A stretch of 64,000 bases of DNA, taken from the NCBI GenBank assembly GCA_963813725.1, contig CAWFAI010000017.1, forward strand, positions 62,001-126,000. Reading direction: 5' to 3'. Positions 18,121-26,127 of the stretch are shown here, piece after piece (the stretch's first letter is position 1; every line of letters starts with the position of its first letter). Source of the DNA: VGBV01 sp963813725. Its GTDB lineage: Bacteria; Actinomycetota; Thermoleophilia; Solirubrobacterales; 70-9. The position numbers and the translations under genes were made by a program. The notes below the pieces were generated by a model. It was not told the DNA's origin, did no database searches, and saw only the letters and a program-made list of their open reading frames with translations.

Positions 18121-18190
18121 GGCGGCTCCTCCGCTTCGCGTCCGGGGCCGCCTCAGGCGGCGGCTCCTCCGCTTCGCGTCCGGGGCCGCC
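18121..18190. repeat. Two tandem copies of a 32-bp hairpin repeat
   Basis: Two copies, period 38 bp. Each has the core TCCTCCGCTTCGCGTCCGGG flanked by complementary 6-bp arms GGCGGC and GCCGCC. The second copy ends exactly at the barstar stop codon (18190-18192). The same core with different but still complementary arms recurs at 20782, 23399 and 38244. On the minus strand the core carries GGAGGAG, a Shine-Dalgarno-like string. Confidence 0.85.
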
Positions 18191-18609
18191 TAGCGCACGA
18201 AGACGAGGTGGAAGGGCACGCCCTTCTCGATCCAGCCCGCGGCCGCGTGGGTCCAGGTCCTGACCAGCATGCCCGCCAGCTCGGTATCGCGCTGCCAGAA
18301 GGCCTCGCCCTTCTCCATCACGATCGCGTAGCCCGCCGCGTCGAGCCACGAGCCCATGTCGCGCAGGCACTCCTCGAGCGCGTCCCAGTTGCCCCCGAAG
18401 TAGTCGGGGAACTCGAACCCCTCGGAGATCGCGGCCATCAGCTCCTGCTTGCCCTCGACCGCGGTCCCGTCGAGCTCGATCAGCCGAATGTCCGCCTCGG
18501 CGGCGATTTCGGGGTTGGGGGCCTCCTCGGCGAAGTGGACGCTGCGCAGGCCACTCGCGGCCACCGCCGTCAGATCGGGCGCGGTGGGGTCTATCGGGGA
18601 CGCGCTCAC
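18190..18609 (-). CDS. Barstar-family ribonuclease inhibitor
   Basis: Predicted cytoplasmic inhibitor of the guanyl-specific RNase encoded just upstream. The barstar core is FPDYFGGNWDALEECLRD (about residues 67-84). Asp76 matches barstar Asp35; the position of barstar Asp39, which plugs the RNase active site, is Glu80 here. The N-terminal 30 residues are extra. It has 139 residues from GTG 18609, preceded by AGGAGG, 17 bp after the RNase stop. Co-transcription with the RNase makes an immunity role likely. Confidence 0.88.
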   Translation of the reverse strand: MSASPIDPTAPDLTAVAASGLRSVHFAEEAPNPEIAAEADIRLIELDGTAVEGKQELMAAISEGFEFPDYFGGNWDALEECLRDMGSWLDAAGYAIVMEKGEAFWQRDTELAGMLVRTWTHAAAGWIEKGVPFHLVFVR

Positions 18610-18626
18610 CGTTGCTCAGCCTCCTC

Positions 18627-19022
18627 TCACCCGAAGTCCTCGGGGTCGATGCGGATGAACGATTGATAGTGGTCCCGCGTGTAGAAGGTCTCGCCGTCGG
18701 CGCCGATCACCAGCCGTCGCGCGCCACGGTCCTCCGATCCCGGGGTCTCGACCGTGTACTCGCGGTAGTGCCCTGAGGGACGCGGCGGCAGCAGGCCCTC
18801 GCGGTTCTGGAAGCTCTGGCCGTCCTGCTCGTATGGCAGCGGCCCGCCCGAGTCGATCAGCTCCAGCGTCGCCGAGATGCCGGCGGCCTCCTGCTGGGAG
18901 ACCGCCTCGCTCGTCGGCGGCTCCGCGGTTGACGCCGGGTCGTCGCCGTCGAGCAGGGCTACGAGGGCGATCGCGGCAATCGCGGCGAGAGCGCCCCCGC
19001 CGGCTAGCGCTCGGCGTCCCAT
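18627..19022 (-). CDS. Secreted guanyl-specific ribonuclease (RNase Sa/barnase superfamily)
   Basis: Predicted extracytoplasmic RNase cutting after guanosine. Residues 5-25 form a hydrophobic export or anchor helix; a linker follows, then the microbial RNase domain (about 48-125). Active-site residues line up with RNase Sa by spacing: Asn73, Glu75, Glu88 (general base, YREYTV), Arg99, Arg103 and His118 (general acid, TRDHYQ) correspond to Sa N39, E41, E54, R65, R69 and H85. The two Cys of RNase Sa are missing. ATG 19022 lies inside the end of the DoxX gene. The neighbouring barstar gene supports a toxin/immunity pair. Confidence 0.9.
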   Translation of the reverse strand: MGRRALAGGGALAAIAAIALVALLDGDDPASTAEPPTSEAVSQQEAAGISATLELIDSGGPLPYEQDGQSFQNREGLLPPRPSGHYREYTVETPGSEDRGARRLVIGADGETFYTRDHYQSFIRIDPEDFG

Positions 19023-19369
19023 TCCCCCGCGGCCCAGGCCCAGGCGATGAACAGCGCCTGCACGGGCAGCCGCGCCCATAGCGCCCGCTCGCCGCCGGGG
19101 ACGTGCTCGGAGAAGTCTTCGGCGTTCAGGGCCATGTGCAGGTTGGCCGGGAAGACCGCGATCAGCGTGGCGATGCTCCACAGGCTGCCGGCCCGCCGCG
19201 TCGCGGGATGCAGGGTGGCGAGGCCGCCCGCGATCTCGGCCACCCCGCTCGCGTAGACCAGCTCGCGGTGGCGGGGAACGTACGGCGGCATGATCCGCTC
19301 GTACCACCACGGCCGCACGAAGTGCATCGCACCGGCGAAGACGAAGAAGGGACCGAAGAGCTTGCGCAC
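19004..19369 (-). CDS. DoxX-family small membrane protein
   Basis: Has 121 residues with about four hydrophobic helices and the DoxX-like pattern LFGPFFVFAGAMHFVRP, ...VYASGVAEIAGGLATL and IATLIAVFPANLHMAL. Function is uncertain; related proteins are sometimes linked to oxidative-stress or quinone systems. GTG 19369 is the likely start, 34 bp after hisA. The 3' end overlaps the RNase start by 19 bp, so translation of the RNase is probably coupled to this gene. Confidence 0.8.
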   Translation of the reverse strand: MRKLFGPFFVFAGAMHFVRPWWYERIMPPYVPRHRELVYASGVAEIAGGLATLHPATRRAGSLWSIATLIAVFPANLHMALNAEDFSEHVPGGERALWARLPVQALFIAWAWAAGEWDAER

Positions 19370-19403
19370 GGAGGCGGAATCTACCCGCCGGCTGCGCTCC
19401 GCC

Positions 19404-20129
19404 CTACTCTCCCAGGGCCGCCTGGGCCTCGGCGACGTCGAAGCGGCCCTCATACAGCGCGCGCCCGACGATGACCCCTCCCAGGTTCTCGATCCCCAGG
19501 GCGGCCAGCGCCTTCAGGTCCTCGAGGCTTCCAACGCCGCCCGAGTAGATCAGCTCGGCGTCGCTGGCCTCGGCGACCTCGCGCAGCGAGATGACCTCGG
19601 GTCCCTCCATCGTCCCGTCCACCTCGACCGGGGTGTAGACGAAGCGCTCGATGCCCCGCTCGGCGAGCTGGGCGGCAAGCTCGGCGGGCCCGACGGCCTC
19701 GGGCGACGTCCAGCCCTCGGCGGCGACCCGGCCGCCCCGGGCGTCCACGGCCGCGACGACGCGGTCGCCGTGGGCCGCCGCGATCGCTGCCGTCACCTCG
19801 GGGTCACGAACCGCGGCCGTGCCCAGCACCACGCGCTCGACCCCGGCCGAGATCGCCGCCTCGACCTTCTTCGAGTCCCGCAGCCCGCCACCGAGCTGCA
19901 CCGGCACGTCCACCGTGGCGGCGATCGTGGCCACCTGGCCGAGGTTGACCGGCTCGCCCGCGCGGGCTCCGTCCAGGTCCACCACGTGCAGCCAGGTCGC
20001 GCCGGCGTCGGCCCAGCGGCGGGCGGCGGTCAGGGGGTCGTCCTCGTAGGAGGTCTCGCGCTCGTAATCGCCCTGCATCAGGCGGACGGCGCGCCCGTCG
20101 AGGATGTCGATCGCGGGATAGAGGATCAA
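19404..20129 (-). CDS. hisA: Phosphoribosylformimino-5-aminoimidazole carboxamide ribotide isomerase
   Basis: Amadori isomerase converting ProFAR to PRFAR. TIM barrel: catalytic Asp8 in MILYPAIDILDGRAVRL, VQLGGGLRDS, VAAVDARGGRVA with the second Asp, and IYSGGVGSLEDL. The protein has 241 residues from a TTG start at 20129. Whether it also isomerises phosphoribosyl anthranilate (PriA activity, usual in actinobacteria lacking trpF) cannot be decided here. Confidence 0.96.
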   Translation of the reverse strand: MILYPAIDILDGRAVRLMQGDYERETSYEDDPLTAARRWADAGATWLHVVDLDGARAGEPVNLGQVATIAATVDVPVQLGGGLRDSKKVEAAISAGVERVVLGTAAVRDPEVTAAIAAAHGDRVVAAVDARGGRVAAEGWTSPEAVGPAELAAQLAERGIERFVYTPVEVDGTMEGPEVISLREVAEASDAELIYSGGVGSLEDLKALAALGIENLGGVIVGRALYEGRFDVAEAQAALGE

Positions 20130-20157
20130 GCTCGCCGCTTACCCGCTCGGCGCGGTC

Positions 20158-20778
20158 TCACTCGGCGACGCGGCAGATCTGCGCGAAGTTCTCGAGCATC
20201 CGCAGGCCCGCCGCGCTCGACTTCTCGGGGTGGAACTGCGCGCCGTAGAGCGGCGGGCGCTCGACCGCGCAGGCGAAGCGCTCGCCGTAGGAGGCGGTGC
20301 CAAGCACGTCCGCCGGGTCAGCCGGCCGGGGGACGAAGGAGTGGACGAAGTAGAAGGGGGTCAGCTCGCCGAGGCCCTCGGTCAGGCGAGAGGGGTGCTC
20401 CCATCGCACCGGCGACCAGCCGATGTGCGGGACCTTGTAGCCGTTCGCCGAGATCGGTCCCACCGGCCCCCCCAGCAGCCCCAGCCCCGTCGCACCCTGG
20501 AGCTCGGTCGAGGACTCGAACAGCAGCTGCATGCCCAGGCAGATGCCGAGCACGGGCCGGCCCTCGGCTATCCGCCGCGAGACCAGCTCGTCCAGGCCCT
20601 GCTCGCGCACGCGCTCCATCGCCTTGGCGAAGGCACCGACCCCGGGCAGGACGACGCCGTCGGCGTCGGCCGCCGCCTCGGGATCCGAAGTGATCCGAGC
20701 CTGGGCGCCGACCCGCTCCAGGGCCTTTTCGACGGAGCGCAGGTTGCCCATGCCGTAGTCGAGGATCGCCACTCGCAC
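20158..20778 (-). CDS. hisH: Imidazole glycerol phosphate synthase, glutaminase subunit
   Basis: Class I glutamine amidotransferase delivering ammonia to HisF. The nucleophile is in GICLGMQLLFESS; the His-Glu pair is in YGAQFHPEKSS; the start is VRVAILDYGMGNLRSVEKAL. It has 206 residues from GTG 20778. The GGAGGAGG of the hairpin repeat at 20782-20813 lies immediately upstream on the coding strand and is the only good ribosome site, so this copy of the repeat may serve in hisH translation. Confidence 0.96.
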   Translation of the reverse strand: MRVAILDYGMGNLRSVEKALERVGAQARITSDPEAAADADGVVLPGVGAFAKAMERVREQGLDELVSRRIAEGRPVLGICLGMQLLFESSTELQGATGLGLLGGPVGPISANGYKVPHIGWSPVRWEHPSRLTEGLGELTPFYFVHSFVPRPADPADVLGTASYGERFACAVERPPLYGAQFHPEKSSAAGLRMLENFAQICRVAE

Positions 20779-20781
20779 ACC

Positions 20782-20813
20782 GCGGCCTCCTCCGCTTCGC
20801 GTCCGGGGGCCGC
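20782..20813. repeat. Hairpin repeat between hisB and hisH
   Basis: Copy of the 32-bp element: core TCCTCCGCTTCGCGTCCGGG with arms GCGGCC and GGCCGC. It begins 3 nt after the hisB stop and ends 3 nt before the hisH GTG. The arms differ from the 18121 copies yet remain complementary. Confidence 0.85.
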
Positions 20814-20816
20814 TCG

Positions 20817-21413
20817 TCATGAGTTGAGAGTTCCCTTGGTCGAGGGCACGCCCGGCTCGTCGGGATCGATCGCGACAGCCTGGCGCAGGGCACGCGCGAA
20901 GGCCTTGAAGGCCGCCTCGACCATGTGGTGCGCGTTGGAGCCGTAGCGGACCCGCAGGTGCAGCGTCAGCTTCGAGTTGTTGGCGACCGCGCGGAAGAAC
21001 TCCTCGGTCAGCTCGGTATCGAAGTCGGCGATGGCGACCTCGGGGAGCTGGGCCTCGTACACGGTCATGGGCCGGCCGGAGATGTCGATTGCGCACTCGG
21101 CCAGCGCCTCGTCCATGGGGACCGTCGCGAACCCGTAGCGGCGGATCCCGGCGCGGTCACCCAGGGCCTCGTCGATCGCCTGGCCGAGCACGATGCCGAC
21201 GTCTTCGGTCGTGTGGTGCGCCCCCGTCTCCAGGTCGCCCTTGGCCTCGACCTCCAGGCCCAGGCGGCCGTGGCGGGCCAGCAGGTCGAGCATGTGGTCC
21301 AGGAACCCGACCCCGGTCGCGATCGAGGCCTCGCCCCCGTCCAGACTCAGCTTCAGGGAGACCTGGGTTTCCTTGGTGCTGCGTTCGACCTGGGCTGTGC
21401 GGCTGGCGCTCAT
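20817..21413 (-). CDS. hisB: Imidazoleglycerol-phosphate dehydratase
   Basis: Mn-dependent dehydration of imidazole glycerol phosphate to imidazole acetol phosphate. Monofunctional, 198 residues. The metal-binding repeats are GVGFLDHMLDLLARHG, GAHHTTEDVGIVLGQA and SNAHHMVEAAFKAFARAL. ATG 21413 overlaps the hisD stop as ATGA. No histidinol-phosphatase domain is fused. Confidence 0.97.
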   Translation of the reverse strand: MSASRTAQVERSTKETQVSLKLSLDGGEASIATGVGFLDHMLDLLARHGRLGLEVEAKGDLETGAHHTTEDVGIVLGQAIDEALGDRAGIRRYGFATVPMDEALAECAIDISGRPMTVYEAQLPEVAIADFDTELTEEFFRAVANNSKLTLHLRVRYGSNAHHMVEAAFKAFARALRQAVAIDPDEPGVPSTKGTLNS

Positions 21414-22696
21414 CGGCTCGTGTCCTCGGGATCGCTCGCTCGGGCCGTCGCGGACTCCCCGTGCACCGGGAAGCCCTCGGCCTCGGCCAGCGTAGCGACC
21501 ACCGGCGCCAGCTCCGCGGCGCCGCGCTGGGTCAGGCGAACCGTGGCCAGGCGGCGCCTGAAGGTGGCGGTTCCGAGCGGGCCCTGGAAGCGGCCCGCGC
21601 CCCCGGTCGGCAGCACGTGATTGGACCCCGCCGCGTAGTCGCCGAACGCGGTCGCCGCGAGCGGCCCCACGAAGACGCAGCCGGCGAAGCGCACGGCCTC
21701 GGCGAGGTCCTCGGCATCGGCACACGCGAGCTGGAGGTGCTCGGGCGCGAGTGCGTTCGCGAGCTCGACGGCGGCGCCGGTGGACGGCGCCCTCACCAGC
21801 GCCAGCGGCGCGTCGTTCACGCTCGGGCGCTCGCTCGCCAGCCGGGTCACCAGGGCCTCGAGCTCATCCAGGGTCGCCTCCTCAGCGGCGCAGGCGACCA
21901 GCAGCCCGTCGTCGCCGTGCTCGGCCTGGGCGCAGAGGTCCAGGGCCAGCAGGCGAGCCTCGACGCTGCCATCGGAGATCACCATCAGCTCGCTCGGCCC
22001 GGCGATGCCGTCGATGCGCACGCGCCCGGCCAGCTGGCGCTTGGCCTCCTGCGTGTAGCGGTTGCCGGGCCCGGCGATGACGTCAACGGGGCTGACGCTC
22101 TCGGTGCCCAGCGCCAGTGCGGCGATCGCCTGGGCGCCGCCGATCGCGTAGACCTCGTCCACGCCGAGGAGATCGGCCGCCGCGAGCACCAGCGGGTGCA
22201 CGCGGCCGTCGGCGCCGCACGGCGAGGCGACGGCGACCCGGCCCACCCCGGCGACCCTCGCCGGGATCACGCACATGAGCGCGGTGGACGGGTAGGCCCC
22301 CCTGCCGCCCGGCACGTAGGCCCCCGCCGAGGCGAGCGGGACCTCGGTGAGGGTGACGGTCTCGCGCTCGTTGCTGAGCCCGGTGCGCGCGCCAGGGTCC
22401 AGCGCGGCGACCGCCTCTATGCACTCGGCGGCGGACTCGAGAGCGTCCAGCACCTCCGGATCGGCGCTCGAGCGCGCGGCCACGAGCTCCGAGGGCGCGG
22501 CCCTGATGGAAGCCGGTTCGACCCCGCCCAGCTGCTTCTCCAGCCGCAGCAGCGCCGCGTCGCCGTCGCGCTCGACCTCGGCGATGATCGCGGCCACCTC
22601 CTCGCTGACCTCGGCCAGCGGCGGCTGCAGCGCGCGCAGCTCGGCCGCCATGCCGGCGGCGTCCGAGCCGTCCCATTCCATTCGCTTGGACTTCAC
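21410..22696 (-). CDS. hisD: Histidinol dehydrogenase
   Basis: Zn-dependent oxidation of L-histidinol to L-histidine with two NAD+. Recognised by VPGGRGAYPSTALMCVIPARVAG, VIAGPGNRYTQEAKRQL, GIAGPSELMVISD and ALAPEHLQLACAD. Reading from GTG 22696 gives 428 residues; an internal ATG five codons later is also possible. It is coupled to hisB by ATGA overlap. Confidence 0.97.
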   Translation of the reverse strand: MKSKRMEWDGSDAAGMAAELRALQPPLAEVSEEVAAIIAEVERDGDAALLRLEKQLGGVEPASIRAAPSELVAARSSADPEVLDALESAAECIEAVAALDPGARTGLSNERETVTLTEVPLASAGAYVPGGRGAYPSTALMCVIPARVAGVGRVAVASPCGADGRVHPLVLAAADLLGVDEVYAIGGAQAIAALALGTESVSPVDVIAGPGNRYTQEAKRQLAGRVRIDGIAGPSELMVISDGSVEARLLALDLCAQAEHGDDGLLVACAAEEATLDELEALVTRLASERPSVNDAPLALVRAPSTGAAVELANALAPEHLQLACADAEDLAEAVRFAGCVFVGPLAATAFGDYAAGSNHVLPTGGAGRFQGPLGTATFRRRLATVRLTQRGAAELAPVVATLAEAEGFPVHGESATARASDPEDTSR

Positions 22697-22706
22697 CTGG
22701 GCACCC

Positions 22707-23381
22707 TCACCGGTCCGGGCGCAGCCGCTCGACGACGTCGTCCACCTCGGCGGCACGCAGCTTGTGCGAGACGCGGTTGACGACCAGGCGCGCTGTGCAA
22801 TCGACGATCTCCTCCAGCACCTCGAGCCCGTTCTCCTCCAGGGTGCGACCCGTTGCGACCAGGTCGACGATCCCATCGGCGAGCCCGACCAGCGGAGCGA
22901 GCTCGACCGAGCCCTTGACGTCGATCACCTCGGCCTGGCGGCCCGTCTCCTCGAAGTGGCGCTCGGCGATGCGCGGGTATTTGGTGGCGATCCGCATCGC
23001 TCCCAGGCGCCGCTCGGACTCACCCAGGCTGGCGTCGCCGCGGCGGCCGGCCAGGACCATGCGGCAGGCGCCGTAGCGCAGATCGAGGATCTCGTAGACG
23101 ATCCGGTCGGGCTGCTCCAGGAGCACGTCCTTGCCCGTGATCCCCAGGTCGGCCGCCCCCGCCTCGACGTAGGTCGGCACGTCCGAGGGCCGCATCGTCA
23201 CCAGCGTCAGGCCGTCGGCTGCGAAGACCAGCGACCGCGAGTCCCCCCGCATCTCGGAGGTGTCCACGCCGATCGCGTCAAGCGCGTCCAGCGTCGGCTC
23301 CCACAGGGCGCCGCGCGGGATCGCCAGCTTCAAGGGCCCGCCGACGCGCGCGCGCACCGGGCCCTCGATCGTGGGGCTCAT
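22707..23381 (-). CDS. hisG: ATP phosphoribosyltransferase catalytic subunit (short form)
   Basis: First committed step of histidine synthesis: ATP plus PRPP to phosphoribosyl-ATP. The short HisG-S form, 224 residues, lacks the C-terminal regulatory ACT-like domain, so it needs HisZ, encoded just upstream. KLAIPRGALWEPTLDAL, DLGITGKDVLLEQ and VDLVATGRTLEENGLEVLEEI (PRPP loop) are present. ATG 23381 has GGGAGG before it. Confidence 0.96.
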   Translation of the reverse strand: MSPTIEGPVRARVGGPLKLAIPRGALWEPTLDALDAIGVDTSEMRGDSRSLVFAADGLTLVTMRPSDVPTYVEAGAADLGITGKDVLLEQPDRIVYEILDLRYGACRMVLAGRRGDASLGESERRLGAMRIATKYPRIAERHFEETGRQAEVIDVKGSVELAPLVGLADGIVDLVATGRTLEENGLEVLEEIVDCTARLVVNRVSHKLRAAEVDDVVERLRPDR

Positions 23382-23394
23382 GAACGGCCTCCCA

Positions 23395-24414
23395 TCATTC
23401 CGCCTCCTCCGCTTCGCGTCCGGGGGCGGATGCGATCCGCTCCTCCTCGGCCTGCGCCAGGTGCACGCGCTCGAGGTAGAGGCTGAACCCCGCCGCCGGC
23501 ATCGCGCGGCCGAACTGGCCCAGCAGGTCGTCGTAGCGGCCACCGCCGCCGAGGATGTGCCCCAGCGCCGGGTCATACACCTCCACGATCGCGCCCGTGT
23601 AGTAGCCCAGGTCGCGGAGCAGGCTCAGGTCCAGCTGGACCCGCTCGGCGACGCCCCGCTCGGCCAGCTCCTCGTAGGTGGCGCGAAGGCGGCCGATCGC
23701 GCGCTCGACAGCGCCGCCGCCCAACTCGTGGGCTCGCCCCAGGACCTCGTCCGCCTCGCCGCGCAGCCCCGGCAGGCGGAGCAGCGTCTTGCGCCCGGCC
23801 GGATCGAGGCCCTCGACCTCGTCCACCTCCATCTCCAGGCCGACGAGGTTGTGGGCGGCTAGCTGGTCGAGGATGCGCTCGCGCGGTTCCCCTTCGACGC
23901 CGAGCTCGGTCAGCAGCTGGCGGTACAGGTCCGCGTCGCCCAGGCCCACCACGGCGCGGTTGAGCCCGACCGCATCGAGCGCAGCGCTCAGCACCTCGAT
24001 CACCTCGGCCGTGCCCGCAGGCGCATCCGCGCCCAGCAGCTCGACCCCGGCGTGCATGAACTGGCGCATCTGGGCGCGCTGCGGGCGCACAGCCCGGTAG
24101 GCGTTGCCGATATATGAGAAGCGCAGCGGCGGCTCGACGTCCGCGTAGCGGCTGGAGGCCATGCGGGCGATCGGCACGGTCATGTCGGAGCGCAGTGCCA
24201 GCAGCTCACCGCGCTCGTCGAAGAAGCGGTAGGCGCCGACGCCGCCCCGCCCCTCGGCGCGTTGCAGCACCTCGTCGTACTCCAGGGTCGGCGTGGCGAC
24301 CTGTCCGTAGCCTCGCTCCTCGAAGACGTCCGCGAGGGTCGCCTGCAATGCGCGCAGCTCGCGCATCTCGTCGGGGAGGATGTCCCGGGTGCCCGGGGGG
24401 ATCGGGTGGATCAT
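23395..24414 (-). CDS. hisZ: ATP phosphoribosyltransferase regulatory subunit
   Basis: Class II aminoacyl-tRNA-synthetase-like paralogue that binds histidine and activates short HisG. It has motif-2-like LRFSYIGNAYRAVRPQRAQMRQF and GHILGGGGRYDDLLGQFG, but lacks the anticodon-binding domain of HisS (339 residues), and the adjacent short hisG fixes the assignment as hisZ. The last 11 codons overlap a copy of the hairpin repeat. It is the first gene of the his operon. Confidence 0.92.
   Translation of the reverse strand: MIHPIPPGTRDILPDEMRELRALQATLADVFEERGYGQVATPTLEYDEVLQRAEGRGGVGAYRFFDERGELLALRSDMTVPIARMASSRYADVEPPLRFSYIGNAYRAVRPQRAQMRQFMHAGVELLGADAPAGTAEVIEVLSAALDAVGLNRAVVGLGDADLYRQLLTELGVEGEPRERILDQLAAHNLVGLEMEVDEVEGLDPAGRKTLLRLPGLRGEADEVLGRAHELGGGAVERAIGRLRATYEELAERGVAERVQLDLSLLRDLGYYTGAIVEVYDPALGHILGGGGRYDDLLGQFGRAMPAAGFSLYLERVHLAQAEEERIASAPGREAEEAE
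23399..23430. repeat. Hairpin repeat at the hisZ 3' end
   Basis: Core TCCTCCGCTTCGCGTCCGGG with arms TCCGCC and GGCGGA. It overlaps the last codons of hisZ, 18 bp before the hisG start, so the C-terminus of this HisZ is partly encoded by the repeat. Confidence 0.85.
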
Positions 24415-24458
24415 CGCCCCATCATGGCCGCTGGCCCCCCGGTTGCGCGGACGGGGAC

Positions 24459-24486
24459 TTGCCGAGGCGTTCCCCCCGCATAGGAT
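24459..24486 (+). promoter_or_regulatory. Promoter for the 24515 gene
   Basis: TTGCCG (24459-24464), 16-nt spacer, TAGGAT (24481-24486). It places a start about 25 nt before the gene, with GGAGG between. It is the plus-strand side of the divergent hisZ region; no clear minus-strand promoter for hisZ was found. Confidence 0.5.
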
Positions 24487-24514
24487 CGTGGCCCACGACT
24501 CTGGAGGTAGGCAA

Positions 24515-24796
24515 ATGGCGGTACGCGTGACGATCGAATTCCCGGCGACATCTGAGCAGTACGACCAGGTGAACGACGCAATCGGAGCGGACCCGCCCGA
24601 CGGCTTGATCGTGCATTCGGCCGTCGACCTGGGGGGCACGATGAAGGTCGTCGACATCTGGGAGTCAGCCGAGAAATTCGGAGCCTTCGCCGAGGGCACG
24701 CTGGGCCCGAAGGCTGCGGAGGTCCTGGGAGATGGCGGACCCACGCCCGAGCCCCAGATCGAGGAACTCCACAACTACGAGGTGCACGGCTCTTGA
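24515..24796 (+). CDS. Small cytosolic hypothetical protein
   Basis: Has 93 residues, start MAVRVTIEFPATSEQYDQVN; a compact mixed alpha/beta pattern ending IEELHNYEVHGS resembles dimeric ferredoxin-like (ABM-type) fold proteins often annotated as hypothetical in actinobacteria. It has no catalytic motif, signal or membrane segment. It has its own promoter and a strong GGAGG at -8, and is convergent with murA. Confidence 0.75.
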   Translation: MAVRVTIEFPATSEQYDQVNDAIGADPPDGLIVHSAVDLGGTMKVVDIWESAEKFGAFAEGTLGPKAAEVLGDGGPTPEPQIEELHNYEVHGS

Positions 24797-24816
24797 GCTG
24801 AGCGTCGCGCGTCCGG

Positions 24817-26121
24817 CTAGGCCGGTACGCGCTCGGCCGAGACCCGGTCGATCCGGGCGCCGAGCTCGCGCAGCCGCAGGTCGATCCGCTCGTAGCCGCG
24901 GTCGATCTGGATGACGTTGCCGATCTCCGAAGTGCCGTCCGCGGCCAGCGCCGCGATGAGCATCGCCATGCCGGCCCGGATGTCGGGGCTCTCCAGGCGC
25001 TCGCCGTGAAGCCGGCTCGGACCGCTGACGATCGCCCTGTGGGGATCGCACAGCGTGATCCGAGCGCCCATCGTCACAAGCTTGTCGACGAAGAAGAGGC
25101 GGTTCTCGAACATCTTCTCGAAGATCAGGATCGTCCCGTCCGCCTGCGTCGCCAGCGCCAGCGCGATCGAGGTCAGGTCCGCGGGGAAGGCCGGCCAGGG
25201 GCCGTCGTCGATCTTCGGGATCGCGTCCCCCTGGTCGTCGCGCACGGTCAGCTTCTGCTCGGGCGGGACCATCAGGTCGCGGTCCTCGATCATGGTCTGC
25301 AGGCCCAGCCGGCGAAAGTGGCGGCGGATCCCCTCGAGGTCATCGGGGACCGTGTCGCGGATGCGAAGCTCGCCGCCGGTGGCGGCGGCCAGCGCCATGA
25401 AGCTGGCGATCTCGATGTGATCGGGGCAGACCTCGTGCTCGGCCCCGCCGAGCTTGTCGCGGCCGTGGACGGTCATCACGTTGGAGCCGATCCCGTCCAC
25501 CTGCGCCCCCATCCTGCAGAGGAGACGGGCCAGGTCCTGCACGTGGGGCTCCGAGGCGGCGTTGGCGATCGTCGTCGGCCCCTCGGTCAGGGCCGCTGCC
25601 ATCAGCGCGTTCTCGGTGCCCATCACCGAGGGCTCGTCCATATAGATGCGGGTCGCCTTGAGCCCGTCGTCGGGCGCCGAGAGCTCAACCGCGACCTCGC
25701 CGCCGACCATCGCACCCAGGTCTCGAAAGGCATCCAGGTGCGCGTCCAGGCGGCGACGGCCGATCGTGTCGCCGCCCGGGAGGTGGCATCGTGGCGCGCC
25801 CGAAGCGGGCCAGCAGCGGACCGGCGGCCAGGAACGAGGCGCGGATCCGCGCGGCGGGGGCCTCGTCGACCTCGGTGTCGTTGACCGCGTCGGCCTGCAG
25901 GCGGACGGTCGTTGTCGCCGCTCCACTCGACCTTGACGCCCAGTCCCTCCAGCAGCAGCAGCATCGACTCGACGTCGCGGATCCGGGGCACGTTGCGGAC
26001 CACGACCTCCTCCTCGGTCAGCAGGCAGGCGGCGAGGATCGGCAGCGCCGCGTTCTTGTTTCCGGCGGGCACGATCTCTCCGGAGAGCGGCGCGCCCGCC
26101 TTGAATGACGAACTTCTCCAC
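24817..26121 (-). CDS. murA: UDP-GlcNAc 1-carboxyvinyltransferase with Asp in place of active-site Cys, frameshifted
   Basis: First committed step of peptidoglycan synthesis: transfers enolpyruvyl from PEP to UDP-GlcNAc. The reconstructed protein starts VEKFVIQGG, then GAPLSGEIVPAGNKNAALP, VKVEWSGDND, RLQADAVNDTEVDEAPAARI and LPGGDTIGRRRLDAH. The mobile-loop residue that is Cys in E. coli (PGGCAIG) is Asp (PGGDTIG), as in mycobacteria, where it gives fosfomycin insensitivity. Three one-base shifts (near 26088-26102, 25903-25910 and 25775-25793) break the frame, but every segment is conserved, so indel errors are more likely than decay. GTG 26121 has TACCCT 7 nt upstream. Confidence 0.85.
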   Translation of the reverse strand: MEKFVIQGGRAALRRDRARRKQERGAADPRRLPADRGGGRGPQRAPDPRRRVDAAAAGGTGRQGRVERRQRPSACRPTRSTTPRSTRPPPRGSAPRSWPPVRCWPASGAPRCHLPGGDTIGRRRLDAHLDAFRDLGAMVGGEVAVELSAPDDGLKATRIYMDEPSVMGTENALMAAALTEGPTTIANAASEPHVQDLARLLCRMGAQVDGIGSNVMTVHGRDKLGGAEHEVCPDHIEIASFMALAAATGGELRIRDTVPDDLEGIRRHFRRLGLQTMIEDRDLMVPPEQKLTVRDDQGDAIPKIDDGPWPAFPADLTSIALALATQADGTILIFEKMFENRLFFVDKLVTMGARITLCDPHRAIVSGPSRLHGERLESPDIRAGMAMLIAALAADGTSEIGNVIQIDRGYERIDLRLRELGARIDRVSAERVPA

Positions 26122-26127
26122 GGCGTC

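Noticed and set aside
18121..18190. The two tandem repeats as a CRISPR array
   Set aside because: Only two units, no unique spacer of normal length, other copies dispersed, and no cas genes nearby.
23395..24414. hisS (histidyl-tRNA synthetase) instead of hisZ
   Set aside because: Anticodon-binding domain missing and a short-form hisG follows directly.
24817..26121. murA as a true pseudogene
   Set aside because: All segments are conserved between single-base shifts, and nine other genes show the same type of shift, pointing to indel errors.
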